This document shows, piece by piece, positions 15,287 through 24,348 of a stretch of DNA of 64,000 bases. The DNA lies in contig CBDFGT010000029.1 in the NCBI GenBank assembly GCA_965247225.1, positions 248,001 to 312,000 on the forward strand, read 5' to 3'. Position 1 is the first letter of the stretch. The number at the start of each line of letters is the position of its first letter. The DNA is from CBDFGT01 sp965247225 (GTDB lineage: Bacteria; Pseudomonadota; Alphaproteobacteria; Rhizobiales; Rhizobiaceae). The notes under the pieces were generated by a model. It saw only the letters and a program-made list of their open reading frames with translations. It did not search any database and was not told where the DNA came from. A program made the position numbers and the translations under genes.

Positions 15287-16903
15287 ATGTTGCGTCTTGT
15301 GCAAAGCCTTCTGGTCGCCCTCTGTGTCCTGATCAGCCTGCAGGCAACCGGCGTGCGGGCCTCCGATGATTTGCCGTCCCTTGTCAATGCACTGGGACAG
15401 GGCAGTTTTGCCGATGTGGAAAAGGCGATTTCCGCACTTGCCGCCACCGGCGATCCGAAAATCGTGCCAGCCCTTGAGGCCCTCGCCGAAGGCGATCTCT
15501 ATGTGCGCAAGGCCGACCAGCTCGTGTTCCTGACGCAAAAATCCGGCGACAAGCTGTCGCTCATTGATCCGGTCAGCGGGCAGGTGGTCGGCGAGGAAGA
15601 CAAGTCCGCCCTTGGCAAGATCAAGGTCAACAACAATTTGCGCCGTATCATTCGCACCGCGCTTGGCGGGTTGACACTTTTGAGCCCCGACAAGGCCGTG
15701 CGGCTCACAGCTGCTGAATCCATTCTGAAAGCTCCGTCACCGGAATCGCTGGCAGCCGTTGAGGCGGCGCTGAAAAGCGAGACTGACCCGTCCGTGCGCT
15801 CGGTCATGGAGGCTGCCCAGGCCGCTGCCCTTCTGGTGTCGGACCGTCCTGTGGATGAAAAACGGGCCGCACTGGAGGTCATCAAGAAGCGTTCTGCCCG
15901 TGAAGCGATCACGCTGCTCAACACAGCCCTTTTGAAGGCAGATGACGCCTTCAGGGGTGATATCCAGGCGGCCATTGCGTCTGTCGAATCCTCGCAATCC
16001 TTGTGGAATATCCTGCAGAATGTCTGGTACGGGGTTTCCCTTTCCTCCGTCCTTTTGCTGGCAGCGATTGGTCTGGCCATCACTTTCGGGGTCATGGGCA
16101 TTATCAATATGGCGCATGGTGAAATGGTCATGCTGGGTGCCTATACGACCTTTGTGGTGCAGGAGGTGATCCGCACCTCCTGGCCGGGCCTGTTTGACTG
16201 GTCGCTGGCCATTGCTCTGCCTGCTGCCTTTGTCTTTACAGGTTTTGTCGGCCTGCTCCTGGAGCGGCTGGTGATCCGCCATCTTTATGGACGACCGCTG
16301 GAAACCCTTCTGGCCACATGGGGCCTGTCGCTGATCCTGCAACAGGTGGTGCGGTCCGTATTCGGTGCCAACAACCGGGAAGTGGGCAATCCCTCGTGGA
16401 TGTCCGGTGCGTTTGAACTGGGCGGGCTGACCATTACACTCAACCGCATGTGGATCATTGTGTTTTCGATCTCGGTGTTCTTTGCGCTCCTGGTATTGCT
16501 CAAGCGCTCCCGCTTCGGTTTGCAGATGCGGGCTGTGACCCAGAACCGGCGCATGGCGTCATCCATGGGCATTCGCACCCCCTGGGTCGATGCGCTGACC
16601 TTTGCGCTGGGCTCCGGCATTGCAGGCATTGCCGGTGTGGCGCTCAGCCAGATTGACAATGTCTCCCCCAATCTCGGCCAAAGCTACATTATCGACAGTT
16701 TCATGGTGGTGGTGTTCGGCGGTGTCGGCAATCTCTGGGGAACGCTGGTCGGTGCGCTGTCGCTGGGAATCGTCAATAAATTTCTGGAGCCCTATGCCGG
16801 GGCGGTTCTCGGCAAGATCCTCGTGCTGGTGCTGATCATCCTGTTTATCCAGAAGCGGCCGCGCGGTTTGTTTGCTCTCAAAGGTCGGGCGGTGGAAGCA
16901 TGA
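15287..16903 (+). CDS. urtB: Urea ABC transporter, permease
   Basis: 538 residues. It has an N-terminal signal-like segment and an extracytoplasmic region of about 230 residues, an extension typical of UrtB and absent from LivH, followed by a LivH-like permease domain with about eight membrane segments (FGVMGIINMAHGEMVMLGAY is the family signature). The start at 15287 follows GAGAGAG; the upstream in-frame ATG lies in the urtA-urtB hairpin and is rejected. Its stop overlaps the urtC start as ATGA. Confidence 0.96.
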   Translation: MLRLVQSLLVALCVLISLQATGVRASDDLPSLVNALGQGSFADVEKAISALAATGDPKIVPALEALAEGDLYVRKADQLVFLTQKSGDKLSLIDPVSGQVVGEEDKSALGKIKVNNNLRRIIRTALGGLTLLSPDKAVRLTAAESILKAPSPESLAAVEAALKSETDPSVRSVMEAAQAAALLVSDRPVDEKRAALEVIKKRSAREAITLLNTALLKADDAFRGDIQAAIASVESSQSLWNILQNVWYGVSLSSVLLLAAIGLAITFGVMGIINMAHGEMVMLGAYTTFVVQEVIRTSWPGLFDWSLAIALPAAFVFTGFVGLLLERLVIRHLYGRPLETLLATWGLSLILQQVVRSVFGANNREVGNPSWMSGAFELGGLTITLNRMWIIVFSISVFFALLVLLKRSRFGLQMRAVTQNRRMASSMGIRTPWVDALTFALGSGIAGIAGVALSQIDNVSPNLGQSYIIDSFMVVVFGGVGNLWGTLVGALSLGIVNKFLEPYAGAVLGKILVLVLIILFIQKRPRGLFALKGRAVEA

Positions 16904-18102
16904 TGACGCTGTATTTTTTCAAGTCCCTGGACCGGTCCGTTGCCATTACAGCGGCTCTTCTGGTCGCGGTTGCGGTTCTGGTGCCTTTCTTCAATCTGGC
17001 TTTTCCCGAAACCAGCGCGTTGCATATTCCAACCTATATGGTGCAGCTTGTCGGCAAATATCTCACCTATGCATTGCTGGCGCTGGCGCTGGATCTGGTC
17101 TGGGGCTTTTGCGGCATCCTGTCCCTCGGCCATGCGGCTTTCTTTGCCATCGGTGGCTATGCCATGGGCATGTATCTGATGCGCCAGATCGGTTCGCGCG
17201 GCTCCTATGGCAACCCGATCCTGCCGGATTTCATGGTGTTTTTGAACTGGAAGGAACTGCCGTGGTTCTGGTACGGATTTGACCAGTTCTGGTTTGCCTG
17301 TGTGATGGTGGTGCTGGCACCGGGCCTTCTGGCCTTTGTGTTCGGCTGGTTTGCCTTCCGGTCCCGCGTCAACGGCGTCTATCTGTCCATCATCACGCAA
17401 GCCATGACCTATGCCCTGCTTCTGGCATTTTTCCGCAATGACATGGGTTTTGGCGGTAACAACGGCCTGACGGATTTCAAGGACATTATCGGCTATGATA
17501 TCTCTGCCGGATCAACACGGTCTGTCATCTTTGCGCTGTCGGCACTGGCGGTTGCGGGTGCGCTGCTGCTGTCCTCGGCCATTGTGCGTTCCAAGTTCGG
17601 CAAGGTGCTGGTCGGCGTGCGCGATGCGGAAAGCCGCACCCGGTTTCTGGGCTACCGCGTGGAAAACTACAAACTGTTTGTCTGGACAGTTTCGGCCATT
17701 ATGGCAGGCATTGCCGGTGCGCTCTATGTTCCGCAGGTGGGTATTATCAACCCTTCGGAATTTGAGCCTGCCAATTCCATCGAGGCGGTGATCTGGGTAG
17801 CGGTCGGCGGTCGCGGAACATTGATCGGTGCCATTATCGGGGCTATCGGTGTCAATTTCGGCAAGTCCTGGTTCACGGCGGCCATGCCGGATATCTGGCT
17901 GTTTGCGCTCGGTGCGCTGTTCATTGTGGTCACCCTGTTCCTGCCCAAGGGTATTGTGGGAACGGTGAAGCAGTATTTTGCCACGCGCAAGGAATATTCC
18001 GATGCAGCCGTTGCCGAGAGCAAGCGTGCCGATGACAAGATCGCTGCCAGTGCCAAGGCGGATTCAGATGCCGGACCTTCCAACCCCCAGCCAGCGGTGT
18101 GA
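16900..18102 (+). CDS. urtC: Urea ABC transporter, permease
   Basis: 400 residues, LivM-like, with about ten membrane segments; ALALDLVWGFCGILSLGHAAFF is split over the conserved signature of this family. It pairs with UrtB to form the channel. A 4-nt overlap with urtB (ATGA) and a 3-nt gap to urtD show tight translational coupling. A second ATG at 16903 is an equally possible start. The C-terminal tail (SKRADDKIAASAKADSD) is charged and probably cytoplasmic. Confidence 0.96.
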   Translation: MMTLYFFKSLDRSVAITAALLVAVAVLVPFFNLAFPETSALHIPTYMVQLVGKYLTYALLALALDLVWGFCGILSLGHAAFFAIGGYAMGMYLMRQIGSRGSYGNPILPDFMVFLNWKELPWFWYGFDQFWFACVMVVLAPGLLAFVFGWFAFRSRVNGVYLSIITQAMTYALLLAFFRNDMGFGGNNGLTDFKDIIGYDISAGSTRSVIFALSALAVAGALLLSSAIVRSKFGKVLVGVRDAESRTRFLGYRVENYKLFVWTVSAIMAGIAGALYVPQVGIINPSEFEPANSIEAVIWVAVGGRGTLIGAIIGAIGVNFGKSWFTAAMPDIWLFALGALFIVVTLFLPKGIVGTVKQYFATRKEYSDAAVAESKRADDKIAASAKADSDAGPSNPQPAV

Positions 18103-18105
18103 ACC

Positions 18106-18858
18106 ATGAGCGAAAAACTTTCCTCAAGCCTGCTTTATCTCGATGGCGTGTCGGTGTCTTTCGACGGGTTCAAAGCACTGAATTCCTTGTCCTTTGTGGT
18201 GGAGCCGGGCGAATTGCGCGCCATTATCGGGCCAAACGGGGCCGGCAAGACCACGATGATGGATATTATCACCGGCAAGACGCGGCCTGACAGCGGCGAT
18301 GTGTTTTTTGACGGCACAATTGATCTGACCAGGAAGGACGAGGCCGAGATTGCCCAACTGGGCATAGGGCGCAAATTCCAGAAACCGACCGTCTTTGAAA
18401 GCCACACTGTGTGGGACAATCTGGAGCTGGCGCTCAATCGCAGCCGGACCGTATTTGGCACCCTGTTTTACCGGCTGTCGGCAGAGGACAGGACACGCAT
18501 TGAAGAGATCCTTGAAACCGTGCGCATGACAGTGCGCAAGGACGATCTGGCCGGATCCTTGTCGCACGGGCAGAAGCAATGGCTTGAAATTGGCATGCTG
18601 CTGGCGCAGGAGCCCAAATTGCTTCTGGTAGATGAGCCGGTAGCCGGCATGACGGATGCGGAAACCGCTGAAACCGCCGTGCTGCTGAAAGAAATCGCCA
18701 GGACACGTTCTGTTGTGGTGATCGAGCATGACATGGGGTTCATTCGCGAGCTGGGCGTAAAGGTGACATGCCTTGCCGAAGGTTCGGTTCTGGCTGAAGG
18801 TTCGATTGATTTTGTCAGTGCAGACCCGAAGGTCATCGAAAATTATCTCGGGCGTTAG
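18106..18858 (+). CDS. urtD: Urea ABC transporter, ATP-binding protein
   Basis: 250 residues, LivG-type ATPase. Walker A GPNGAGKTT is at 42-50, the ABC signature is LSHGQKQWLEI, a UrtD-type variant of LSGGQ, and Walker B is LLLVDEPVAGM. It supplies energy for urea import together with UrtE. The gene begins 3 nt after urtC. Confidence 0.96.
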   Translation: MSEKLSSSLLYLDGVSVSFDGFKALNSLSFVVEPGELRAIIGPNGAGKTTMMDIITGKTRPDSGDVFFDGTIDLTRKDEAEIAQLGIGRKFQKPTVFESHTVWDNLELALNRSRTVFGTLFYRLSAEDRTRIEEILETVRMTVRKDDLAGSLSHGQKQWLEIGMLLAQEPKLLLVDEPVAGMTDAETAETAVLLKEIARTRSVVVIEHDMGFIRELGVKVTCLAEGSVLAEGSIDFVSADPKVIENYLGR

Positions 18859-18866
18859 GAACGACG

Positions 18867-19562
18867 ATGCTGAAAGTTGAAAACGCTAATCTTCATTATG
18901 GTGCGGCCCAGGCGCTGCGGGGCATTTCGCTGAAAGCCGAAATGGGCAAGATCACCTGTGTGCTCGGGCGCAACGGTGTCGGCAAATCCTCTTTGTTGCG
19001 CGCCGTAACCGGCCAGCATGCGCTCAGTGCCGGCAGCGTGACCTTCAACGATGTGGTGCTGAACGGATTGCCGCCTTATGCCCGTGCCAAACAGGGTATC
19101 GGCTATGTGCCGCAGGGGCGGGAGATTTTTCCGTTGCTGACAGTGAAGGAAAACCTGGAATCCGGCTATGCGCCGCTCAAGCGACAGGACCGGTTTATCC
19201 CCGATGATGTCTACAGCCTGTTCCCCATTCTGGAATCCATGACCGGGCGTCGCGGCGGCGATCTTTCCGGCGGGCAACAGCAGCAACTGGCCATAGGCCG
19301 GGCAATCGTGACACGGCCGAAAATTCTGGTTCTGGACGAGCCAACCGAAGGCATCCAGCCCTCCATCATCAAGGATATCGGCCGGGCGATCAAATATCTG
19401 CGCGATTCGACCGGCATGGCGATCCTGCTGGTGGAGCAATATCTGGATTTCTGCCGCGAACTGGCCGATTACGTCTATATTATGGACCGCGGCGAAATTG
19501 TGCATGAAGGGCTTGCAGAAACGCTGGACACGGCGGAAGCCAGACGGCATCTTACAGTGTAG
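18867..19562 (+). CDS. urtE: Urea ABC transporter, ATP-binding protein
   Basis: 231 residues, LivF-type ATPase. Walker A is GRNGVGKSS (34-42), the signature LSGGQQQQLAIGRAI, and Walker B ILVLDEPTEGIQPS, the last being typical of UrtE. It starts 8 nt after urtD. Its TAG stop is formed by the first bases of the palindromic repeat at 19560-19699. Confidence 0.96.
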   Translation: MLKVENANLHYGAAQALRGISLKAEMGKITCVLGRNGVGKSSLLRAVTGQHALSAGSVTFNDVVLNGLPPYARAKQGIGYVPQGREIFPLLTVKENLESGYAPLKRQDRFIPDDVYSLFPILESMTGRRGGDLSGGQQQQLAIGRAIVTRPKILVLDEPTEGIQPSIIKDIGRAIKYLRDSTGMAILLVEQYLDFCRELADYVYIMDRGEIVHEGLAETLDTAEARRHLTV

Positions 19563-19699
19563 TCTGGCTGGAAAGCGTGAAGATGGGCTGCAAATGCCGA
19601 TGTTTGCGCTTCCGGTGCTCACGTACCTGAATGTACGCTGCGCTCCGGTTCTCAACATCACCATTTTCGCCTCATCTTGACGCTTTCGAGACCAGACTA
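19560..19699. repeat. 140-bp near-palindromic intergenic element
   Basis: The ends are TAGTCTGG (19560-19567) and CCAGACTA (19692-19699). Inward of these the arms continue as an imperfect palindrome through GAAAGCGT..GAAGATG and ACGCTTTC..CATCTTG to a centre around GTACCTGAATGTAC (about 19622-19637). The whole unit could fold into one long hairpin. It separates urtE from ureD without an obvious U-run, so readthrough into the urease genes is likely. GTGCTCACGTAC-type palindromes of this sort are common in proteobacterial intergenic regions. Confidence 0.7.
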
Positions 19700-19726
19700 C
19701 GCCTCCCGCCAATTCGAAAGAGCATC

Positions 19727-20548
19727 ATGTCAGTCCCGCAATCCACCATCGTCCATCAGCGTGCCAAGGGTGCGGGTCGGCTTGTGGCCAAGCCGCTTGA
19801 CGGGCGAACACGTCTGGCAGAATTCTATCAGGAGGGATGTGCCAAGATCCGCCTGCCGGATACATTTACCCCGCATATGGAAGCCGTCCTGATCAATACA
19901 TCGGGCGGATTGACCGGCGGTGACCGGATTTCGTGGCAGGTGGATGCCGGTGAGCGCACACATGTCACCGTGACCACGCAGGCCTGTGAAAAGGTGTACA
20001 AGTCTTCCGGCGGCGTGGCCGAGGTTACCACGCGGCTCAATGTGGAGGCCGGAGCGACGCTGCACTGGCTGCCACAGGAAACCATCCTGTTTGACAATGC
20101 GTGGATTTCGCGGCGTCTGGATGTGGATCTGGCCGCCGATGCGACGTTTCTGGGGCTGGAGGCCGTTTTGCTCGGGCGTCGTGCCATGGGCGAGGCGGTG
20201 GAAACCGGCCTGTTCCGCGATCGCTGGCGGGTGCGGCGCGACGGCCATCTGATCCATGCCGAAGAGGCGCGGCTGGGGCCGGATGTCTCCCGGACCGGGC
20301 AGAACGCGGCATGCCTTGATGGCGGCGTTGCCTTTGCAACCCTGCTTTATTGCGGGCCAGATTGCGAGCTTCTGCTGCCCAAAATCCGGGCAGTGACCGG
20401 CGGTTGCACCGCCGGAGCAAGCCATTGGCAGAACAAGCTGATTGTGCGCTGTGTCGCGCCGGATGGCATGGGTTTGAGAAAAATGCTGATCCCGGTGATT
20501 TCGCTCTTGCGAAATGGCGAGACAATGCCAAAAGTGTGGAACCTTTGA
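19727..20548 (+). CDS. ureD: Urease accessory protein UreD
   Basis: 273 residues. UreD (UreH) is the scaffold that binds apo-urease and recruits UreF and UreG for nickel insertion. Family signatures seen are INTSGGLTGGDRISWQV, TTQACEKVYKS and WLPQETILFDNA. GAAAGAG lies before the ATG at 19727; the longer upstream frame runs through the palindromic repeat and is not used. The urtE-ureD spacing suggests one long urea operon. Confidence 0.95.
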   Translation: MSVPQSTIVHQRAKGAGRLVAKPLDGRTRLAEFYQEGCAKIRLPDTFTPHMEAVLINTSGGLTGGDRISWQVDAGERTHVTVTTQACEKVYKSSGGVAEVTTRLNVEAGATLHWLPQETILFDNAWISRRLDVDLAADATFLGLEAVLLGRRAMGEAVETGLFRDRWRVRRDGHLIHAEEARLGPDVSRTGQNAACLDGGVAFATLLYCGPDCELLLPKIRAVTGGCTAGASHWQNKLIVRCVAPDGMGLRKMLIPVISLLRNGETMPKVWNL

Positions 20549-20578
20549 TATGTTGTTGCTGAAGAGTGGAACCCTGCA

Positions 20579-20881
20579 ATGAACCTGAGCCCTCGTGAAA
20601 AAGACAAGCTGCTGATTTCGATGGCTGCGATGGTTGCCCGCCGCCGCCTTGAGCGCGGCGTGAAGCTGAATTATCCAGAAGCCATAGCCCTGATTTCCGA
20701 TTTTGTGGTGGAAGGTGCGCGCGACGGGCGCCCTGTTGCCGATCTGATGGAGGCGGGCGCACATGTCCTTTCCCGCGATCAGGTGATGGAAGGCATTGCC
20801 GAAATGATCCACGATGTGCAGGTGGAAGCCACATTCCCGGACGGCACCAAGCTTGTCACCGTTCACGAACCCATTCGCTGA
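20579..20881 (+). CDS. ureA: Urease gamma subunit
   Basis: 100 residues, the standard length for UreA. It opens MNLSPREKDKLL and contains RGVKLNYPEAIALISD and DLMEAGAHVLSRDQVM, as expected. It assembles with UreB and UreC into the (abc)3 urease that hydrolyses urea to ammonia and carbamate. It starts 30 nt after ureD. Confidence 0.97.
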   Translation: MNLSPREKDKLLISMAAMVARRRLERGVKLNYPEAIALISDFVVEGARDGRPVADLMEAGAHVLSRDQVMEGIAEMIHDVQVEATFPDGTKLVTVHEPIR

Positions 20882-20891
20882 GGACAGAGCC

Positions 20892-21197
20892 ATGATTCCA
20901 GGCCAGATCATAACAGTTGCAGGCGAGATTGAACTGAATTCCGGCTTGCCGACTGTCACCATCGAAGTGTCGAATACGGGTGACCGTCCGGTGCAGGTGG
21001 GCAGCCACTATCATTTCGGCGAGGCCAATGCCGGTCTTGTTTTCGACCGGGCCAAGGCACGCGGCATGCGGCTCGACATTCCCGCAGGGACTGCGGTGCG
21101 GTTTGAGCCGGGGCAGACCCGCGAGGTGACATTGATCCCGATACAGGGAAAACGCGAGGTCTACGGGTTCAGGCAGGAGATTATGGGTGCGCTGTGA
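20892..21197 (+). CDS. ureB: Urease beta subunit
   Basis: 101 residues. It starts MIPGQIITVAGEIELN and carries VGSHYHFGEANAGLVFDR, both hallmark UreB stretches. GAGGACAGAG gives the ribosome-binding site. It lies 10 nt after ureA. The next structural gene, ureC, does not follow directly: lprI, vapB and vapC lie between. Confidence 0.97.
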   Translation: MIPGQIITVAGEIELNSGLPTVTIEVSNTGDRPVQVGSHYHFGEANAGLVFDRAKARGMRLDIPAGTAVRFEPGQTREVTLIPIQGKREVYGFRQEIMGAL

Positions 21198-21236
21198 GAG
21201 ACGTTTTCCAGGAGAACGCGGCTTTGGGAGAATGGA

Positions 21237-21656
21237 ATGAACAAGACATATGTGGCGCTTTTGATCCTGTCGCTTGCCGGTTTTACGGCAAGTGCGTGTC
21301 TGGCGCAGGCGCAGGAGACAGCGCCGGACTGCAAGAATGTTGACAATCTCGATCAGGCCAGCATCAACGAATGCACCTATCTGGAATTTGAGGCGGCAGA
21401 CAAGGAGCTGAATGCGGTCTACAAGAAAGCCAGGGCGCTGATGCAGTCCTGGGACGAGCTTGAAGAGGTTGACAGGCGCGGTGCCGTGAAGGCCATGACC
21501 GAAGGTCAGCGCGGCTGGGTGGCCTATCGCGACGGCTATTGTACGGCTTACGGGTTTCAGGCGCATGGCGGCTCTCTGGAGCCTGATCTGGTGTACGGCT
21601 GCAAGAGAGATGTTACCAGGGCACGGGTGAAGGAATTGCAGACATTGCTGGATTGA
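21237..21656 (+). CDS. LprI-like (DUF1311) secreted protein
   Basis: 139 residues with a signal peptide (about 1-25). The mature domain has the LprI/DUF1311 pattern of paired cysteines and helices: CKNVDNLDQASINECTYLEF, DKELNAVYKKA, then RGWVAYRDGYC and a final cysteine in YGCKRD. Some family members inhibit lysozyme. Small genes between the structural urease genes are known from rhizobial urease clusters, so this may be an old resident of the operon rather than a recent insertion. It starts 39 nt after ureB with GGGAGAATGGA upstream. Confidence 0.75.
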   Translation: MNKTYVALLILSLAGFTASACLAQAQETAPDCKNVDNLDQASINECTYLEFEAADKELNAVYKKARALMQSWDELEEVDRRGAVKAMTEGQRGWVAYRDGYCTAYGFQAHGGSLEPDLVYGCKRDVTRARVKELQTLLD

Positions 21657-21694
21657 TGCAAGCGGGTGTCAGGCGGGCTGATGGGAGTGGAAGC

Positions 21695-21940
21695 ATGAAT
21701 TCGTCAAGAGTGAGTGTCAAAAGGCAAATTACATTGCCTGCCGATATCCGCAGAAGCCTTGGCCTTCGCTCCGGAGACCGGGTTGATTATATCCGCAATG
21801 CCGAAGGAAAGATTGAGTTAAAGCCAAGAATTGGTACGCTCGGTGAACTCAGGGGCATATTGCGGTCCGAAAGCCTTCTGGATGCCAAGACTATTGATGA
21901 ATGGGTTGACGAAGCCAGAATGACAAGAGGCGGATCTTAA
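21695..21940 (+). CDS. vapB: AbrB-fold antitoxin (VapB-type)
   Basis: 81 residues. The N-terminal half is a swapped-hairpin AbrB domain (VSVKRQITLPADIRRSLGLR, then GDRVDYI). The C-terminal tail (LDAKTIDEWVDEARMTRGG) is the toxin-binding part. GGGAG lies 9 nt before the ATG at 21695. The gene ends 2 nt before vapC, so the pair forms a standard type II toxin-antitoxin module, set between ureB and ureC on the same strand. Confidence 0.85.
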   Translation: MNSSRVSVKRQITLPADIRRSLGLRSGDRVDYIRNAEGKIELKPRIGTLGELRGILRSESLLDAKTIDEWVDEARMTRGGS

Positions 21941-21942
21941 GT

Positions 21943-22356
21943 ATGATTGGCATTGATACCAACATCTTGCTCCGATGGCTTTACGACGGTTCTTTTTCGC
22001 AGGATTCGCAAGAGCAGGCCGTGCTGGTATCGAACCTGCTGATGAAAAGTGACGAGGTTTTTTACATCAATCACATCGTTCTTGTTGAGACGATCTGGAT
22101 ATTGTTGCGGAAATTGAAACTGGGTCGTGCCGTTGTGGCCGATGGTGTTGAGAGATTGACAGGCTTGTCTAATGTCGAGATTGAAAACCGCGACATTGTT
22201 GAGCGGGCATTGGCATCTTTTTTGCGTTATCCGGGTGATTTCACTGATCATCTGATCGGCGAGATAAATGCTGCAGCCCATTGCGAAACTACATTTACAT
22301 TTGACCGCGCTGCGGCAAGGTCGCCAAAGTTCTCCGAACTTCAAAAAGGGTATTGA
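21943..22356 (+). CDS. vapC: PIN-domain toxin (VapC-type ribonuclease)
   Basis: 137 residues. The PIN-domain acidic residues are visible: Asp5 in MIGIDTNILLRW, the glutamate in HIVLVETIWIL, the acidic cluster around FTDHLIGEINAA, and Asp in FTFDRAAAR. VapC toxins are Mg-dependent endoribonucleases held in check by VapB. The gene ends 3 nt before the ureC start, and the AAGGG ribosome-binding site of ureC lies inside its last codons, so ureC translation depends on sequence within the toxin gene. Confidence 0.87.
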   Translation: MIGIDTNILLRWLYDGSFSQDSQEQAVLVSNLLMKSDEVFYINHIVLVETIWILLRKLKLGRAVVADGVERLTGLSNVEIENRDIVERALASFLRYPGDFTDHLIGEINAAAHCETTFTFDRAAARSPKFSELQKGY

Positions 22357-22359
22357 TCC

Positions 22360-24072
22360 ATGTCGTTCAAAATGTCTCGCGCCGCCTATGCCGGCATGTT
22401 TGGCCCAACAACCGGGGACAAGGTCCGGCTGGCGGATACCGAGCTGTTTATCGAGGTGGAGAAAGATTACACCACCTATGGCGACGAGGTGAAATTCGGC
22501 GGTGGCAAGGTTATCCGTGATGGCATGGGCCAGAGCCAGGTGACACGGGCTGACGGCGCTGTTGACACGGTTCTGACCAATGCGCTGATCGTGGATCACT
22601 GGGGCATTGTCAAAGCCGATATTGGCCTGAAAGACGGTCGCATTGTCGGCATCGGCAAGGCCGGCAATCCCGACACGCAGCCGGATGTGACGATTATCGT
22701 CGGGCCTGGCACCGAGATCATTGCCGCCGAAGGCAAGATTGTCACCGCCGGCGGCATGGACAGCCATATCCATTTCATCTGCCCGCAGCAGATCGAAGAA
22801 GCGCTGATGAGCGGGCTGACCACCATGCTGGGCGGCGGCACCGGCCCGGCGCATGGCACGCTGGCCACAACCTGCACGCCCGGCCCCTGGCATATTGCCC
22901 GGATGATCGAGGCGGCGGACGCCTTTCCGATGAATCTCGCCTTTGCCGGCAAGGGCAATGCCTCGCTGCCAGCCGCGCTGGTGGAAATGGTTTTGGGCGG
23001 GGCATCCTCGCTGAAACTGCATGAGGACTGGGGCACAACACCTGCGGCCATTGATTGCTGCCTGTCTGTGGCGGATGATTATGATGTGCAGGTGATGATC
23101 CATACAGACACGCTGAACGAGAGCGGCTTTGTGGAGGATTCGATTGCCGCGCTGAAAGGCCGGACCATCCACGCCTTCCATACCGAAGGGGCAGGCGGCG
23201 GCCATGCACCGGATATTATCCGCATCTGCGGCCAGTCGAATGTCATTCCCTCCTCCACCAATCCGACCCGGCCCTACACGGTCAACACCATTGCCGAACA
23301 TCTGGACATGCTGATGGTATGCCACCACCTGTCCGCCTCCATACCGGAAGATATTGCCTTTGCCGAAAGCCGCATCCGCAAGGAAACCATTGCCGCGGAA
23401 GACATCCTGCATGATATCGGTGCGTTCTCTATCATCTCCTCCGACAGCCAGGCCATGGGGCGTGTGGGCGAAGTGGCCATCCGCACCTGGCAGACAGCCG
23501 ACAAGATGAAGCGCCAGCGCGGGCGGCTGCCATCGGAAACCGGCGACAATGACAATATGCGGGTGAAGCGTTACATTGCCAAATACACGATCAACCCGGC
23601 CATTGCCCATGGTCTTTCCAGCCATATCGGCTCTGTTGAGGTTGGCAAGCGTGCGGATCTGGTTATGTGGTCACCGGCATTTTTCGGGGTAAAGCCGGAT
23701 ATGGTGCTTCTGGGTGGCACGATTGCGGCAGCGCCGATGGGGGATCCGAATGCGTCTATTCCCACGCCGCAGCCGGTGCATTACCGGCCGATGTTTGGCG
23801 CGTTCGGCAAGAGCCTGACCAATTCATCGGTAACATTCGTATCCCAGGCGGCACTTGACAACGGGTTGCGCTCCCGGCTTGGAACGGCCAAGGACATGCT
23901 GGCGGTGAAAAATACCCGCGGCGGCATTTCCAAGGCCTCGATGATTCACAACAGCCTGACACCGGAGATTTCTGTTGATCCGGAAACCTATGAGGTGCGG
24001 GCCGACGGTGAGTTGCTCACCTGCCAGCCGGCAACCGTGCTGCCGATGGCACAGCGCTATTTCCTGTTTTAG
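22360..24072 (+). CDS. ureC: Urease alpha subunit (catalytic)
   Basis: 570 residues, full length. The di-nickel centre is intact: His136 and His138 in MDSHIHFICPQQ, Lys219 (the carbamylated lysine) in SSLKLHEDWGTT, the HTDTLNESGF and HTEGAGGGHAPD histidines, and the active-site flap MVCHHLSASIPEDIAFAESR. It starts 3 nt after vapC. The TAG stop lies inside the left terminal repeat of the element at 24068-24348. It is separated from the maturation genes ureEFG by 2.2 kb of unrelated sequence. Confidence 0.98.
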   Translation: MSFKMSRAAYAGMFGPTTGDKVRLADTELFIEVEKDYTTYGDEVKFGGGKVIRDGMGQSQVTRADGAVDTVLTNALIVDHWGIVKADIGLKDGRIVGIGKAGNPDTQPDVTIIVGPGTEIIAAEGKIVTAGGMDSHIHFICPQQIEEALMSGLTTMLGGGTGPAHGTLATTCTPGPWHIARMIEAADAFPMNLAFAGKGNASLPAALVEMVLGGASSLKLHEDWGTTPAAIDCCLSVADDYDVQVMIHTDTLNESGFVEDSIAALKGRTIHAFHTEGAGGGHAPDIIRICGQSNVIPSSTNPTRPYTVNTIAEHLDMLMVCHHLSASIPEDIAFAESRIRKETIAAEDILHDIGAFSIISSDSQAMGRVGEVAIRTWQTADKMKRQRGRLPSETGDNDNMRVKRYIAKYTINPAIAHGLSSHIGSVEVGKRADLVMWSPAFFGVKPDMVLLGGTIAAAPMGDPNASIPTPQPVHYRPMFGAFGKSLTNSSVTFVSQAALDNGLRSRLGTAKDMLAVKNTRGGISKASMIHNSLTPEISVDPETYEVRADGELLTCQPATVLPMAQRYFLF

Positions 24073-24348
24073 AGCATGATGTCTCTGACTGGAACCCATT
24101 CTGTTGGCTCAAGCGGCGGGAAATGGTGTGTCGGGTGGCGCGTGTCGTAGCAGGACGCATACGGCCAGGCCACCCGGCGCAACAGTTACCCCGCTTCAGC
24201 CAACCCTTCGGGCGACAGGAATTTTCACGATCATCTTCGGCTTTTGTCTCGACCATACGTCTTTGTATGTCCATTCGCCAAAAGCCTTGATCCTCGTAAA
24301 AAATTCCTTGTCGCAGAATGATTCCATTGAGAGACATCATGCTCTAAA
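24068..24348. repeat. 281-bp element with 19-bp perfect terminal inverted repeats
   Basis: TTTAGAGCATGATGTCTCT at 24068-24086 is repeated exactly in reverse complement at 24330-24348, and similarity continues inward for about 15 more bases (..GGAACCCATTCTG against CAGAATGATTCC..). An internal inverted repeat (CGGGTGGC, GCCACCCG) suggests a composite hairpin. There is no gene inside. The left end supplies the ureC stop codon and the right end the stop of the convergent acyltransferase gene. AGAGCATGAT-type palindromes are frequent in rhizobial and Brucella-like genomes. Confidence 0.75.
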
